Positions 1 to 11,616 of a stretch of DNA of 64,000 nucleotides are shown piece after piece. Every line of letters starts with the position of its first letter. Position 1 is the stretch's first letter. The DNA comes from Euwallacea fornicatus (lineage: Eukaryota; Arthropoda; Insecta; Coleoptera; Curculionidae): the NCBI RefSeq assembly GCF_040115645.1, contig NW_027096038.1:558001-622000 (forward strand), written 5' to 3'. Under the pieces are notes generated by a model. That model saw only the letters and a program-made list of their open reading frames with translations. It was not told where the DNA came from and ran no database searches. The position numbers and the translations under genes are program-made.

Positions 1-176
1 CTTGGAAATTCATCAAGATGCAATCATGATGTGTTGTGACATCTTCAAAATCTCGTCGAGCTGATTAATGTGACACTTTGTTTAACAAATTTGGTCCTAA
101 TTTGCCGAAGTTATCGAGCTTCAAAGTTTGAAAAGTCACAAAAGTTGGGTGTTTGAGCATATAAAGTACTATTTGT
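1..176 (+). repeat. Reference type A monomer (176 bp)
   Basis: This is the first unit, and its coordinates serve as monomer positions 1-176 throughout. It shows the type A front half: gacatcttcaaaat at 38-51 and g at 70 (aatgtgac). Constant parts are the 8-bp palindrome atcatgat at 23-30, four CpGs at 54, 57, 106 and 115, the nearly invariant stretch 71-93, and the ScaI-type palindrome agtact at 165-170 (changed in some subtypes). Inverted repeats specific to type A are gatgt/acatc (29-33 and 39-43) and aagatg/catctt (15-20 and 40-45). Its back half is the tcctaa / gaag / cac / ggg / catata form. The phase is arbitrary because the window happens to start there. Confidence 0.95.
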
Positions 177-1408
177 CTTGGAAATTCATCAAGATGCAAT
201 CATGATGTGTTGTGACATCTTCAAAATCTCGTCGAGCTGATTAATGTGACACTTTGTTTAACAAATTTGGTCCTAATTTGCCGATGTTATCGAGCTTCAA
301 AGTTTGAAAAGTCATAAAAGTTGTGTGTTTGAGCATATAAAGTACTATTTGTCTTGGAAATTCATCAAGATGCAATCATGATGTGTTGTGACATCTTCAA
401 AATCTCGTCGAGCTGATTAATGTGACACTTTGTTTAACAAATTTGGGTCTCATTTGCCGAAGTTATCGATCTACAAAGTGTGAAAAGACACAAAAGTTTT
501 GTGTTTGAGCACATAAAGTACTATTTGTCTTGGAAATTCATCAAGATGCAATCATGATGTGTTGTGACATCTTCAACATTTCGTCGAGCTGATTAATGTG
601 ACACTTTGTTTAACAAATTTGTTTCTCATTTGCCGAAGTTATCGAGCTTCAAAGTTTGAAAAGTCATAAAAGTTGTGTGTTTGAGCATATAAACTCCTAT
701 TTGTCTTGGAAATTCATCAAGATGCAATCATGATGTGTTGTGACATCTTCAAAATCTCGTCGAGCTGATTAATGTGACACTTTGTTTAACAAATTTGGTT
801 CTCATTTGCCGATGTTATCGAGCTTCAAAGTTTGAAAAGTCATAAAAGTTGTGTGTTTGAGCATATAAAGTACTATTTGTCTTGGAAATTCATCAAGATG
901 CAATCATGATGTGTTGTGACATCTTCAAAATCTCGTCGAGCTGATTAATGTGACACTTTGTTTAACAAATTTGTTTCTCATTTGCCGAAGTTATCGAGCT
1001 TCAAAGTTTGAAAAGTCACAAAAGTTGGGTGTTTGAGCATATAAAGTACTATTTGTCTTGGAAATTCATCAAGATGCAATCATGATGTGTTGTGACATCT
1101 TCAAAATCTCGTCGAGCTGATTAATGTGACACTTTGTTTAACAAATTTGGTCCTAATTTGCCGATGTTATCGAGCTTCAAAGTTTGAAAAGTCATAAAAG
1201 TTGTGTGTTTGAGCATATAAAGTACTATTTGTCTTGGAAATTCATCAAGATGCAATCATGATGTGTTGTGACATCTTCAAAATCTCGTCGAGCTGATTAA
1301 TGTGACACTTTGTTTAACAAATTTGGTTCTCATTTGCCGATGTTATCGAGCTTCAAAGTTTGAAAAGTCATAAAAGTTGTGTGTTTGAGCATATAAAGTA
1401 CTATTTTT
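1..1408 (+). repeat. 8-monomer block, copy 1 (recurs 2,816 bp downstream)
   Basis: Eight monomers carry the same ordered set of variants as 2817-4224, an offset of exactly 16 monomers. The order of back halves is tcctaa/ggg, tcctaa/gatg, ggtctca/gatctac with gacac, tttctca with aactcct, ttctca/gatg, tttctca/ggg, tcctaa/gatg, ttctca/gatg. Two differences were noticed: t for c at 580 (caacattt), and the last bases, which run into attttt-catgg here but atttgt-cttgg in the other copy. The window edge truncates the block on the left, so it may be longer. Confidence 0.85.
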
Positions 1409-2816
1409 CATGGAAATTCATCAAGATGCAATCATGATGTGTTGTGTTATTTTAAAGATCTCGTCGTGCTGATTAATTTGACACTTTGTTTAACAAATTT
1501 GGTCCTAATTTGCCGAAGTTATCGAGCTTCAAAGTTTGAAAAGTCATAAAAGTTGTGTGTTTGAGCACATAAAGTACTATTTTTCATGGAAATTCATCAA
1601 GATGCAATCATGATGTGTTGTGTTATTTTAAAGATCTCGTCGTGCTGATTAATTTGACACTTTGTTTAACAAATTTGGTCCTAATTTGCCGAAGTTATCG
1701 AGCTTCAAAGTTTGAAAAGTCACAAAAGTTGTGTGTTTGAGCACATAAAGTACTATTTGTCTTGGAAATTCATCTAGATGCAATCATGATGTGTTGAATC
1801 ATTTTAAAGATCTCGTCGAGCTGATTAATTTGACACTTTGTTTAACAAATTTGGTCCTTATTTGCCGAAGTTATCGAGCTTCAAAGTTTGAAAAGTCACA
1901 AAAGTTGTGTGTTTGAGCACATAAAGTACTATTTTTCATGGAAATTCATCAAGATGCAATCATGATATGTTGTGTTATTTTAAAGATCTCGTCGTGCTGA
2001 TTAATTTGACACTTTGTTTAACAAATTTGGTCCTAATTTGCCGAAGTTATCGAGCTTCAAAGTTTGAAAAGTCACAAAAGTTGTGTGTTTGAGCACATAA
2101 AGTACTATTTGTCTTGGAAATTCAACAAGATGCAATCATGATGTGTTGTGTCATTTTAAAGATCTCGTCGAGCTGATTAATTTGACACTTTGTTTAACAA
2201 ATTTGGGTCTCATTTGCCGAAGTTATCGATCTACAAAGTGTGAAAAGTCACAAAAGTTTTGTGTTTGAGCACATAAAGTACTATTTGTCTTGGAAATTCA
2301 TCAAGATGCAATCATGATGTGTTGTGACATCTTCAACATCTCGTCGAGCTGATTAATGTGACACTTTGTTTAACAAATTTGTTTCTCATTTGCCGAAGTT
2401 ATCGAGCTTCAAAGTTTGAAAAGTCATAAAAGTTGTGTGTTTGAGCATATAAACTCCTATTTGTCTTGGAAATTCATCAAGATGCAATCATGATGTGTTG
2501 TGACATCTTCAAAATCTCGTCGAGCTGATTAATGTGACACTTTGTTTAACAAATTTGGTTCTCATTTGCCGATGTTATCGAGCTTCAAAGTTTGAAAAGT
2601 CATAAAAGTTGTGTGTTTGAGCATATAAAGTACTATTTGTCTTGGAAATTCATCAAGATGCAATCATGATGTGTTGTGACATCTTCAAAATCTCGTCGAG
2701 CTGATTAATGTGACACTTTGTTTAACAAATTTGTTTCTCATTTGCCGAAGTTATCGAGCTTCAAAGTTTGAAAAGTCATAAAAGTTGTGTGTTTGAGCAT
2801 ATAAAGTACTATTTGT
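1409..2816 (+). repeat. Mixed A/B monomers between the two 8-monomer blocks
   Basis: Eight monomers separate the duplicated blocks. The first five are type B: two catgg/gttatt/gtg units, an atctag unit with the rare gttgaatcatt form, a catgg unit with gatatgttg, and an aacaag unit with ggtctca. The last three are type A: caacatc with aactcct, ttctca/gatg, and tttctca. The same B order with gttgaatcatt reappears at 5985-6688. Nothing other than satellite is present. Confidence 0.85.
2113..2288 (+). repeat. Reference type B monomer (176 bp)
   Basis: This is an example of the second monomer class. Relative to type A it differs in the front half at positions 39, 43, 46 and 49 (gtcattttaaagat) and at 70 (aatttgac). 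The changes create a BglII-type agatct and remove the type A gatgt/acatc inverted repeat. Its back half has ggtctca at 94-100, gatctac instead of gagcttc at 116-122 (creating a ClaI-type atcgat), gtgtg in place of gtttg, and ttttgtg at 145-151, which completes a 7-bp-arm inverted repeat cacaaaa-g-ttttgtg. It begins caacaag rather than catcaag. Length is unchanged, so A and B differ only by substitutions. Confidence 0.9.
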
Positions 2817-4224
2817 CTTGGAAATTCATCAAGATGCAATCATGATGTGTTGTGACATCTTCAAAATCTCGTCGAGCTGATTAATGTGACACTTTGTTTA
2901 ACAAATTTGGTCCTAATTTGCCGAAGTTATCGAGCTTCAAAGTTTGAAAAGTCACAAAAGTTGGGTGTTTGAGCATATAAAGTACTATTTGTCTTGGAAA
3001 TTCATCAAGATGCAATCATGATGTGTTGTGACATCTTCAAAATCTCGTCGAGCTGATTAATGTGACACTTTGTTTAACAAATTTGGTCCTAATTTGCCGA
3101 TGTTATCGAGCTTCAAAGTTTGAAAAGTCATAAAAGTTGTGTGTTTGAGCATATAAAGTACTATTTGTCTTGGAAATTCATCAAGATGCAATCATGATGT
3201 GTTGTGACATCTTCAAAATCTCGTCGAGCTGATTAATGTGACACTTTGTTTAACAAATTTGGGTCTCATTTGCCGAAGTTATCGATCTACAAAGTGTGAA
3301 AAGACACAAAAGTTTTGTGTTTGAGCACATAAAGTACTATTTGTCTTGGAAATTCATCAAGATGCAATCATGATGTGTTGTGACATCTTCAACATCTCGT
3401 CGAGCTGATTAATGTGACACTTTGTTTAACAAATTTGTTTCTCATTTGCCGAAGTTATCGAGCTTCAAAGTTTGAAAAGTCATAAAAGTTGTGTGTTTGA
3501 GCATATAAACTCCTATTTGTCTTGGAAATTCATCAAGATGCAATCATGATGTGTTGTGACATCTTCAAAATCTCGTCGAGCTGATTAATGTGACACTTTG
3601 TTTAACAAATTTGGTTCTCATTTGCCGATGTTATCGAGCTTCAAAGTTTGAAAAGTCATAAAAGTTGTGTGTTTGAGCATATAAAGTACTATTTGTCTTG
3701 GAAATTCATCAAGATGCAATCATGATGTGTTGTGACATCTTCAAAATCTCGTCGAGCTGATTAATGTGACACTTTGTTTAACAAATTTGTTTCTCATTTG
3801 CCGAAGTTATCGAGCTTCAAAGTTTGAAAAGTCACAAAAGTTGGGTGTTTGAGCATATAAAGTACTATTTGTCTTGGAAATTCATCAAGATGCAATCATG
3901 ATGTGTTGTGACATCTTCAAAATCTCGTCGAGCTGATTAATGTGACACTTTGTTTAACAAATTTGGTCCTAATTTGCCGATGTTATCGAGCTTCAAAGTT
4001 TGAAAAGTCATAAAAGTTGTGTGTTTGAGCATATAAAGTACTATTTGTCTTGGAAATTCATCAAGATGCAATCATGATGTGTTGTGACATCTTCAAAATC
4101 TCGTCGAGCTGATTAATGTGACACTTTGTTTAACAAATTTGGTTCTCATTTGCCGATGTTATCGAGCTTCAAAGTTTGAAAAGTCATAAAAGTTGTGTGT
4201 TTGAGCATATAAAGTACTATTTGT
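2817..4224 (+). repeat. 8-monomer block, copy 2
   Basis: This is the second copy of the block at 1-1408 and matches it monomer by monomer apart from the two differences noted there. The rare gacac (for gtcac) occurs in both copies, near 485-490 and 3300-3305. Shared private variants like this point to copying of a whole block rather than independent mutation. Confidence 0.85.
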
Positions 4225-6864
4225 CTTGGAAATTCATCAAGATGCAATCATGATGTGTTGTGACATCTTCAAAATCTCGTCGAGCTGATTAATGTGACAC
4301 TTTGTTTAACAAATTTGTTTCTCATTTGCCGAAGTTATCGAGCTTCAAAGTTTGAAAAGTCATAAAAGTTGTGTGTTTGAGCATATAAAGTACTATTTGT
4401 CTTGGAAATTCATCAAGATGCAATCATGATGTGTTGTGACATCTTCAAAATCTCGTCGAGCTGATTAATGTGACACTTTGTTTAACAAATTTGTTTCTCA
4501 TTTGCCGAAGTTATCGAGCTTCAAAGTTTGAAAAGTCACAAAAGTTGGGTGTTTGAGCACATAAAGTACTATTTGTCTTGGAAATTCATCAAGAGGCAAT
4601 CATGATGTGTTGTGTCATTTTAAAGATCTCGTCGTGCTGATTAATTTGACACTTTGTTTAACAAATTTGGTCCTAATTTGCCGAAGTTATCGAGCTTCAA
4701 AGTTTGAAAAGTCACAAAAGTTGTGTGTTTGAGCACATAAAGTACTATTTGTCTTGGAAATTCATCTAGATGCAATCATGATGTGTTGTATCATTTTAAA
4801 GATCTCGTCGAGCTGATTAATTTGACACTTTGTTTAACAAATTTGGTCCTTATTTGCCGAAGTTATCGAGCTTCAAAGTTTGAAAAGTCACAAAAGTTGT
4901 GTGTTTGAGCACATAAAGTACTATTTTTCATGGAAATTCATCAAGATGCAATCATGATATGGTGTGTTATTTTAAAGATCTCGTCGTGCTGATTAATTTG
5001 ACACTTTGTTTAACAAATTTGGTCCTAATTTGCCGAAGTTATCGAGCTTCAAAGTTTGAAAAGTCACAAAAGTTGTGTGTTTGAGCACATAAAGTACTAT
5101 TTGTCTTGGAAATTCAACAAGATGCAATCATGATGTGTTGTGTCATTTTAAAGATCTCGTCGAGCTGATTAATTTGACACTTTGTTTAACAAATTTGGTC
5201 CTAAATTGCCGAAGTTATCGAGCTTCAAAGTTTGAAAAGTCACAAAAGTTGTGTGTTTGAGCACATAAAGTACTATTTGTCTTGGAAATTCATCTAGATG
5301 CAATCATGATGTGTTGTATCATTTTAAAGATCTCGTCGAGCTGATTAATTTGACACTTTGTTTAACAAATTTGGTCCTTATTTGCCGAAGTTATCGAGCT
5401 TCAAAGTTTGAAAAGTCACAAAAGTTGTGTGTTTGAGCACATAAAGTACTATTTTTCATGGAAATTCATCAAGATGCAATCATGATGTGTTGTGACATCT
5501 TCAAAATCTCGTCGAGCTGATTAATGTGACACTTTGTTTAACAAATTTGGTTCTCATTTGCCGATGTTATCGAGCTTCAAAGTTTGAAAAGTCATAAAAG
5601 TTGTGTGTTTGAGCATATAAAGTACTATTTGTCTTGGAAATTCATCAAGATGCAATCATGATGTGTTGTGACATCTTCAAAATCTCGTCGAGCTGATTAA
5701 TGTGACACTTTGTTTAACAAATTTGGTCCTAATTTGCCGAAGTTATCGAGCTTCAAAGTTTGAAAAGTCACAAAAGTTGGGTGTTTGAGCACATAAAGTA
5801 CTATTTGTCTTGGAAATTCATCAAGATGCAATCATGATGTGTTGTGTCATTTTAAAGATCTCGTCGAGCTGATTAATTTGACACTTTGTTTAACAAATTT
5901 GGTTCTTATTTACCGAAGTTATCGAGCTTCAAAGTTTGAAAAGTCATAAAAGTTGTGTGTTTGAGCACATAAAGTACTATTTTTCATGGAAATTCATCAA
6001 GATGCAATCATGATGTGTTGTGTTATTTTAAAGATCTCGTCGTGCTGATTAATTTGACACTTTGTTTAACAAATTTGGTCCTAATTTGCCGAAGTTATCG
6101 AGCTTCAAAGTTTGAAAAGTCACAAAAGTTGTGTGTTTGAGCACATAAAGTACTATTTGTCTTGGAAATTCATCTAGATGCAATCATGATGTGTTGAATC
6201 ATTTTAAAGATCTCGTCGAGCTGATTAATTTGACACTTTGTTTAACAAATTTGGTCCTTATTTGCCGAAGTTATCGAGCTTCAAAGTTTGAAAAGTCACA
6301 AAAGTTGTGTGTTTGAGCACATAAAGTACTATTTTTCATGGAAATTCATCAAGATGCAATCATGATATGTTGTGTTATTTTAAAGATCTCGTCGTGCTGA
6401 TTAATTTGACACTTTGTTTAACAAATTTGGTCCTAATTTGCCGAAGTTATCGAGCTTCAAAGTTTGAAAAGTCACAAAAGTTGTGTGTTTGAGCACATAA
6501 AGTACTATTTGTCTTGGAAATTCAACAAGATGCAATCATGATGTGTTGTGTCATTTTAAAGATCTCGTCGAGCTGATTAATTTGACACTTTGTTTAACAA
6601 ATTTGGGTCTCATTTGCCGAAGTTATCGATCTACAAAGTGTGAAAAGTCACAAAAGTTTTGTGTTTGAGCACATAAAGTACTATTTGTCTTGGAAATTCA
6701 TCAAGATGCAATCATGATGTGTTGTGACATCTTCAACATCTCGTCGAGCTGATTAATGTGACACTTTGTTTAACAAATTTGTTTCTCATTTGCCGAAGTT
6801 ATCGAGCTTCAAAGTTTGAAAAGTCATAAAAGTTGTGTGTTTGAGCATATAAAGTACTATTTGT
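3873..6864 (+). repeat. 17-monomer segmental duplication, copy 1
   Basis: Seventeen monomers are repeated in the same order at 8449-11616, where one additional monomer is present. The first ten match at an offset of 26 monomers (4,576 bp) and the last seven at 27 monomers (4,752 bp). Diagnostic shared oddities are tcctaaattgcc in the aacaag unit at 5105 and the ttctta/tacc unit at 5809. A private change in this copy is ggtgtg at about 4961 (gttgtg in the other). One monomer in this copy keeps the gttgaatcatt form where copy 2 has gttgtatcatt. Confidence 0.8.
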
Positions 6865-8448
6865 CTTGGAAATTCATCAAGATGCAATCATGATGTGTTG
6901 TGACATCTTCAAAATCTCGTCGAGCTGATTAATGTGACACTTTGTTTAACAAATTTGTTTCTCATTTGCCGAAGTTATCGAGCTTCAAAGTTTGAAAAGT
7001 CATAAAAGTTGTGTGTTTGAGCAAATAAAGTACTATTTGTCTTGGAAATTCATCAAGATGCAATCATGATGTGTTGTGACATCTTCAAAATCTCGTCGAG
7101 CTGATTAATGTGACACTTTGTTTAACAAATTTGGTCCTAATTTGCCGATGTTATCGAGCTTCAAAGTTTGAAAAGTCATAAAAGTTGTGTGTTTGAGCAT
7201 ATAAAGTACTATTTGTCTTGGAAATTCATCAAGATGCAATCATGATGTGTTGTGACATCTTCAAAATCTCGTCGAGCTGATTAATGTGACACTTTGTTTA
7301 ACAAATTTGGTTCTCATTTGCCGATGTTATCGAGCTTCAAAGTTTGAAAAGTCATAAAAGTTGTGTGTTTGAGCATATAAAGTACTATTTGTCTTGGAAA
7401 TTCATCAAGATGCAATCATGATGTGTTGTGACATCTTCAAAATCTCGTCGAGCTGATTAATGTGACACTTTGTTTAACAAATTTGGTCCTAATTTGCCGA
7501 AGTTATCGAGCTTCAAAGTTTGAAAAGTCACAAAAGTTGTGTGTTTGAGCATATAAAGTACTATTTGTCTTGGAAATTCATCAAGATGCAATCATGATGT
7601 GTTGTGACATCTTCAAAATCTCGTCGAGCTGATTAATGTGACACTTTGTTTAACAAATTTGGTCCTAATTTGCCGAAGTTATCGAGCTTCAAAGTTTGAA
7701 AAGTCATAAAAGTTGTGTGTTTGAGCATATAAAGTACTATTTGTCTTGGAAATTCATCAAGATGCAATCATGATGTGTTGTGACATCTTCAAAATCTCGT
7801 CGAGCTGATTAATGTGACACTTTGTTTAACAAATTTGGTCCTAATTTGCCGAAGTTATCGAGCTTCAAAGTTTGAAAAGTCATAAAAGTTGTGTGTTTGA
7901 GCATATAAAGTACTATTTGTCTTGGAAATTCATCAAGATGCAATCATGATGTGTTGTGACATCTTCAAAATCTCGTCGAGCTGATTAATGTGACACTTTG
8001 TTTAACAAATTTGGTTCTCATTTGCCGATGTTATCGAGCTTCAAAGTTTGAAAAGTCATAAAAGTTGTGTGTTTGAGCATATAAAGTACTATTTGTCTTG
8101 GAAATTCATCAAGATGCAATCATGATGTGTTGTGACATCTTCAAAATCTCGTCGAGCTGATTAATGTGACACTTTGTTTAACAAATTTGTTTCTCATTTG
8201 CCGAAGTTATCGAGCTTCAAAGTTTGAAAAGTCATAAAAGTTGTGTGTTTGAGCATATAAAGTACTATTTGTCTTGGAAATTCATCAAGATGCAATCATG
8301 ATGTGTTGTGACATCTTCAAAATCTCGTCGAGCTGATTAATGTGACACTTTGTTTAACAAATTTGGTCCTAATTTGCCGAAGTTATCGAGCTTCAAAGTT
8401 TGAAAAGTCACAAAAGTTGGGTGTTTGAGCATTTAAAGTACTATTTGT
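6865..8448 (+). repeat. Nine type A monomers between duplicated segments
   Basis: This is a run of type A monomers only, with back halves alternating among tttctca, tcctaa/gatg, ttctca/gatg and tcctaa/gaag. A private gcaaata (for gcatata) lies near 7021. It is the longest purely type A stretch noticed in the left third of the window. No other sequence is present. Confidence 0.8.
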
Positions 8449-11400
8449 CTTGGAAATTCATCAAGATGCAATCATGATGTGTTGTGAAATCTTCAAAATC
8501 TCGTCGAGCTGATTAATGTGACACTTTGTTTAACAAATTTGGTCCTAATTTGCCGATGTTATCGAGCTTCAAAGTTTGAAAAGTCATAAAAGTTGTGTGT
8601 TTGAGCATATAAAGTACTATTTGTCTTGGAAATTCATCAAGATGCAATCATGATGTGTTGTGACATCTTCAAAATCTCGTCGAGCTGATTAATGTGACAC
8701 TTTGTTTAACAAATTTGGTTCTCATTTGCCGATGTTATCGAGCTTCAAAGTTTGAAAAGTCATAAAAGTTGTGTGTTTGAGCATATAAAGTACTATTTGT
8801 CTTGGAAATTCATCAAGATGCAATCATGATGTGTTGTGACATCTTCAAAATCTCGTCGAGCTGATTAATGTGACACTTTGTTTAACAAATTTGTTTCTCA
8901 TTTGCCGAAGTTATCGAGCTTCAAAGTTTAAAAAGTCATAAAAGTTGTGTGTTTGAGCATATAAAGTACTATTTGTCTTGGAAATTCATCAAGATGCAAT
9001 CATGATGTGTTGTGACATCTTCAAAATCTCGTCGAGCTGATTAATGTGACACTTTGTTTAACAAATTTGTTTCTCATTTGCCGAAGTTATCGAGCTTCAA
9101 AGTTTGAAAAGTCACAAAAGTTGGGTGTTTGAGCACATAATGTACTATTTGTCTTGGAAATTCATCAAGAGGCAATCATGATGTGTTGTGTCATTTTAAA
9201 GATCTCGTCGTGCTGATTAATTTGACACTTTGTTTAACAAATTTGGTCCTAATTTGCCGAAGTTATCGAGCTTCAAAGTTTGAAAAGTCACAAAAGTTGT
9301 GTGTTTGAGCACATAAAGTACTATTTGTCTTGGAAATTCATCTAGATGCAATCATGATGTGTTGTATCATTTTAAAGATCTCGTCGAGCTGATTAATTTG
9401 ACACTTTGTTTAACAAATTTGGTCCTTATTTGCCGAAGTTATCGAGCTTCAAAGTTTGAAAAGTCACAAAAGTTGTGTGTTTGAGCACATAAAGTACTAT
9501 TTTTCATGGAAATTCATCAAGATGCAATCATGATATGTTGTGTTATTTTAAAGATCTCGTCGTGCTGATTAATTTGACACTTTGTTTAACAAATTTGGTC
9601 CTAATTTGCCGAAGTTATCGAGCTTCAAAGTTTGAAAAGTCACAAAAGTTGTGTGTTTGAGCACATAAAGTACTATTTGTCTTGGAAATTCAACAAGATG
9701 CAATCATGATGTGTTGTGTCATTTTAAAGATCTCGTCGAGCTGATTAATTTGACACTTTGTTTAACAAATTTGGTCCTAAATTGCCGAAGTTATCGAGCT
9801 TCAAAGTTTGAAAAGTCACAAAAGTTGTGTGTTTGAGCACATAAAGTACTATTTGTCTTGGAAATTCATCTAGATGCAATCATGATGTGTTGTATCATTT
9901 TAAAGATCTCGTCGAGCTGATTAATTTGACACTTTGTTTAACAAATTTGGTCCTTATTTGCCGAAGTTATCGAGCTTCAAAGTTTGAAAAGTCACAAAAG
10001 TTGTGTGTTTGAGCACATAAAGTACTATTTTTCATGGAAATTCATCAAGATGCAATCATGATGTGTTGTGACATCTTCAAAATCTCGTCGAGCTGATTAA
10101 TGTGACACTTTGTTTAACAAATTTGGTTCTCATTTGCCGATGTTATCGAGCTTCAAAGTTTGAAAAGTCATAAAAGTTGTGTGTTTGAGCACATAAAGTA
10201 CTATTTTTCATGGAAATTCATCAAGATGCAATCATGATGTGTTGTGACATCTTCAAAATCTCGTCGAGCTGATTAATGTGACACTTTGTTTAACAAATTT
10301 GTTTCTCATTTGCCGAAGTTATCGAGCTTCAAAGTTTGAAAAGTCATAAAAGTTGTGTGTTTGAGCATATAAAGTACTATTTGTCTTGGAAATTCATCAA
10401 GATGCAATCATGATGTGTTGTGACATCTTCAAAATCTCGTCGAGCTGATTAATGTGACACTTAGTTTAACAAATTTGGTCCTAATTTGCCGAAGTTATCG
10501 AGCTTCAAAGTTTGAAAAGTCACAAAAGTTGGGTGTTTGAGCACATAAAGTACTATTTGTCTTGGAAATTCATCAAGATGCAATCATGATGTGTTGTGTC
10601 ATTTTAAAGATCTCGTCGAGCTGATTAATTTGACACTTTGTTTAACAAATTTGGTTCTTATTTACCGAAGTTATCGAGCTTCAAAGTTTGAAAAGTCACA
10701 AAAGTTGTGTGTTTGAGCACATAAAGTACTATTTTTCATGGAAATTCATCAAGATGCAATCATGATGTGTTGTGTTATTTTAAAGATCTCGTCGTGCTGA
10801 TTAATTTGACACTTTGTTTAACAAATTTGGTCCTAATTTGCCGAAGTTATCGAGCTTCAAAGTTTGAAAAGTCACAAAAGTTGTGTGTTTGAGCACATAA
10901 AGTACTATTTGTCTTGGAAATTCATCTAGATGCAATCATGATGTGTTGTATCATTTTAAAGATCTCGTCGAGCTGATTAATTTGACACTTTGTTTAACAA
11001 ATTTGGTCCTTATTTGCCGAAGTTATCGAGCTTCAAAGTTTGAAAAGTCACAAAAGTTGTGTGTTTGAGCACATAAAGTACTATTTTTCATGGAAATTCA
11101 TCAAGATGCAATCATGATATGTTGTGTTATTTTAAAGATCTCGTCGTGCTGATTAATTTGACACTTTGTTTAACAAATTTGGTCCTAATTTGCCGAAGTT
11201 AGCGAGCTTCAAAGTTTGAAAAGTCACAAAAGTTGTGTGTTTGAGCACATAAAGTACTATTTGTCTTGGAAATTCAACAAGATGCAATCATGATGTGTTG
11301 TGTCATTTTAAAGATCTCGTCGAGCTGATTAATTTGACACTTTGTTTAACAAATTTGGGTCTCATTTGCCGAAGTTATCGATCTACAAAGTGTGAAAAGT

Positions 11401-11616
11401 CACAAAAGTTTTGTGTTTGAGCACATAAAGTACTATTTGTCTTGGAAATTCATCAAGATGCAATCATGATGTGTTGTGACATCTTCAACATCTCGTCGAG
11501 CTGATTAATGTGACACTTTGTTTAACAAATTTGTTTCTCATTTGCCGAAGTTATCGAGCTTCAAAGTTTGAAAAGTCATAAAAGTTGTGTGTTTGAGCAT
11601 ATAAAGTACTATTTGT
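8449..11616 (+). repeat. 18-monomer segmental duplication, copy 2 (one extra monomer)
   Basis: This repeats 3873-6864 with one additional monomer at 10209-10384 (catgg start, type A, tttctca). The extra unit fits an unequal exchange between copies. Private changes include gaaatc near 8486, gtttaaaaag near 8930, taatgtact near 9140, ttagttt at 10463 and gttagcgag near 11200. Private base changes in both copies mean that some time has passed since the duplication, unlike the cleaner 14-mer to the right. Confidence 0.8.

Noticed and set aside
93..130. CENP-B box
   Set aside because: The mammalian consensus needs TTCG followed by CGGG. No CGGG or CCCG occurs in the monomer, so gccgaag...cgagc is not a match.
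1..176. Known satellites (alphoid 171 bp, Arabidopsis CEN180, rice CentO, maize CentC)
   Set aside because: I see no resemblance to these families as I know them. Only the length class is similar. The comparison is from memory, not a search.
155..176. TATA-like promoter (atataaagta) in catata monomers
   Set aside because: It recurs in every catata-type unit as part of the repeat, with no gene downstream. Satellite transcription is possible but nothing here marks a start site.
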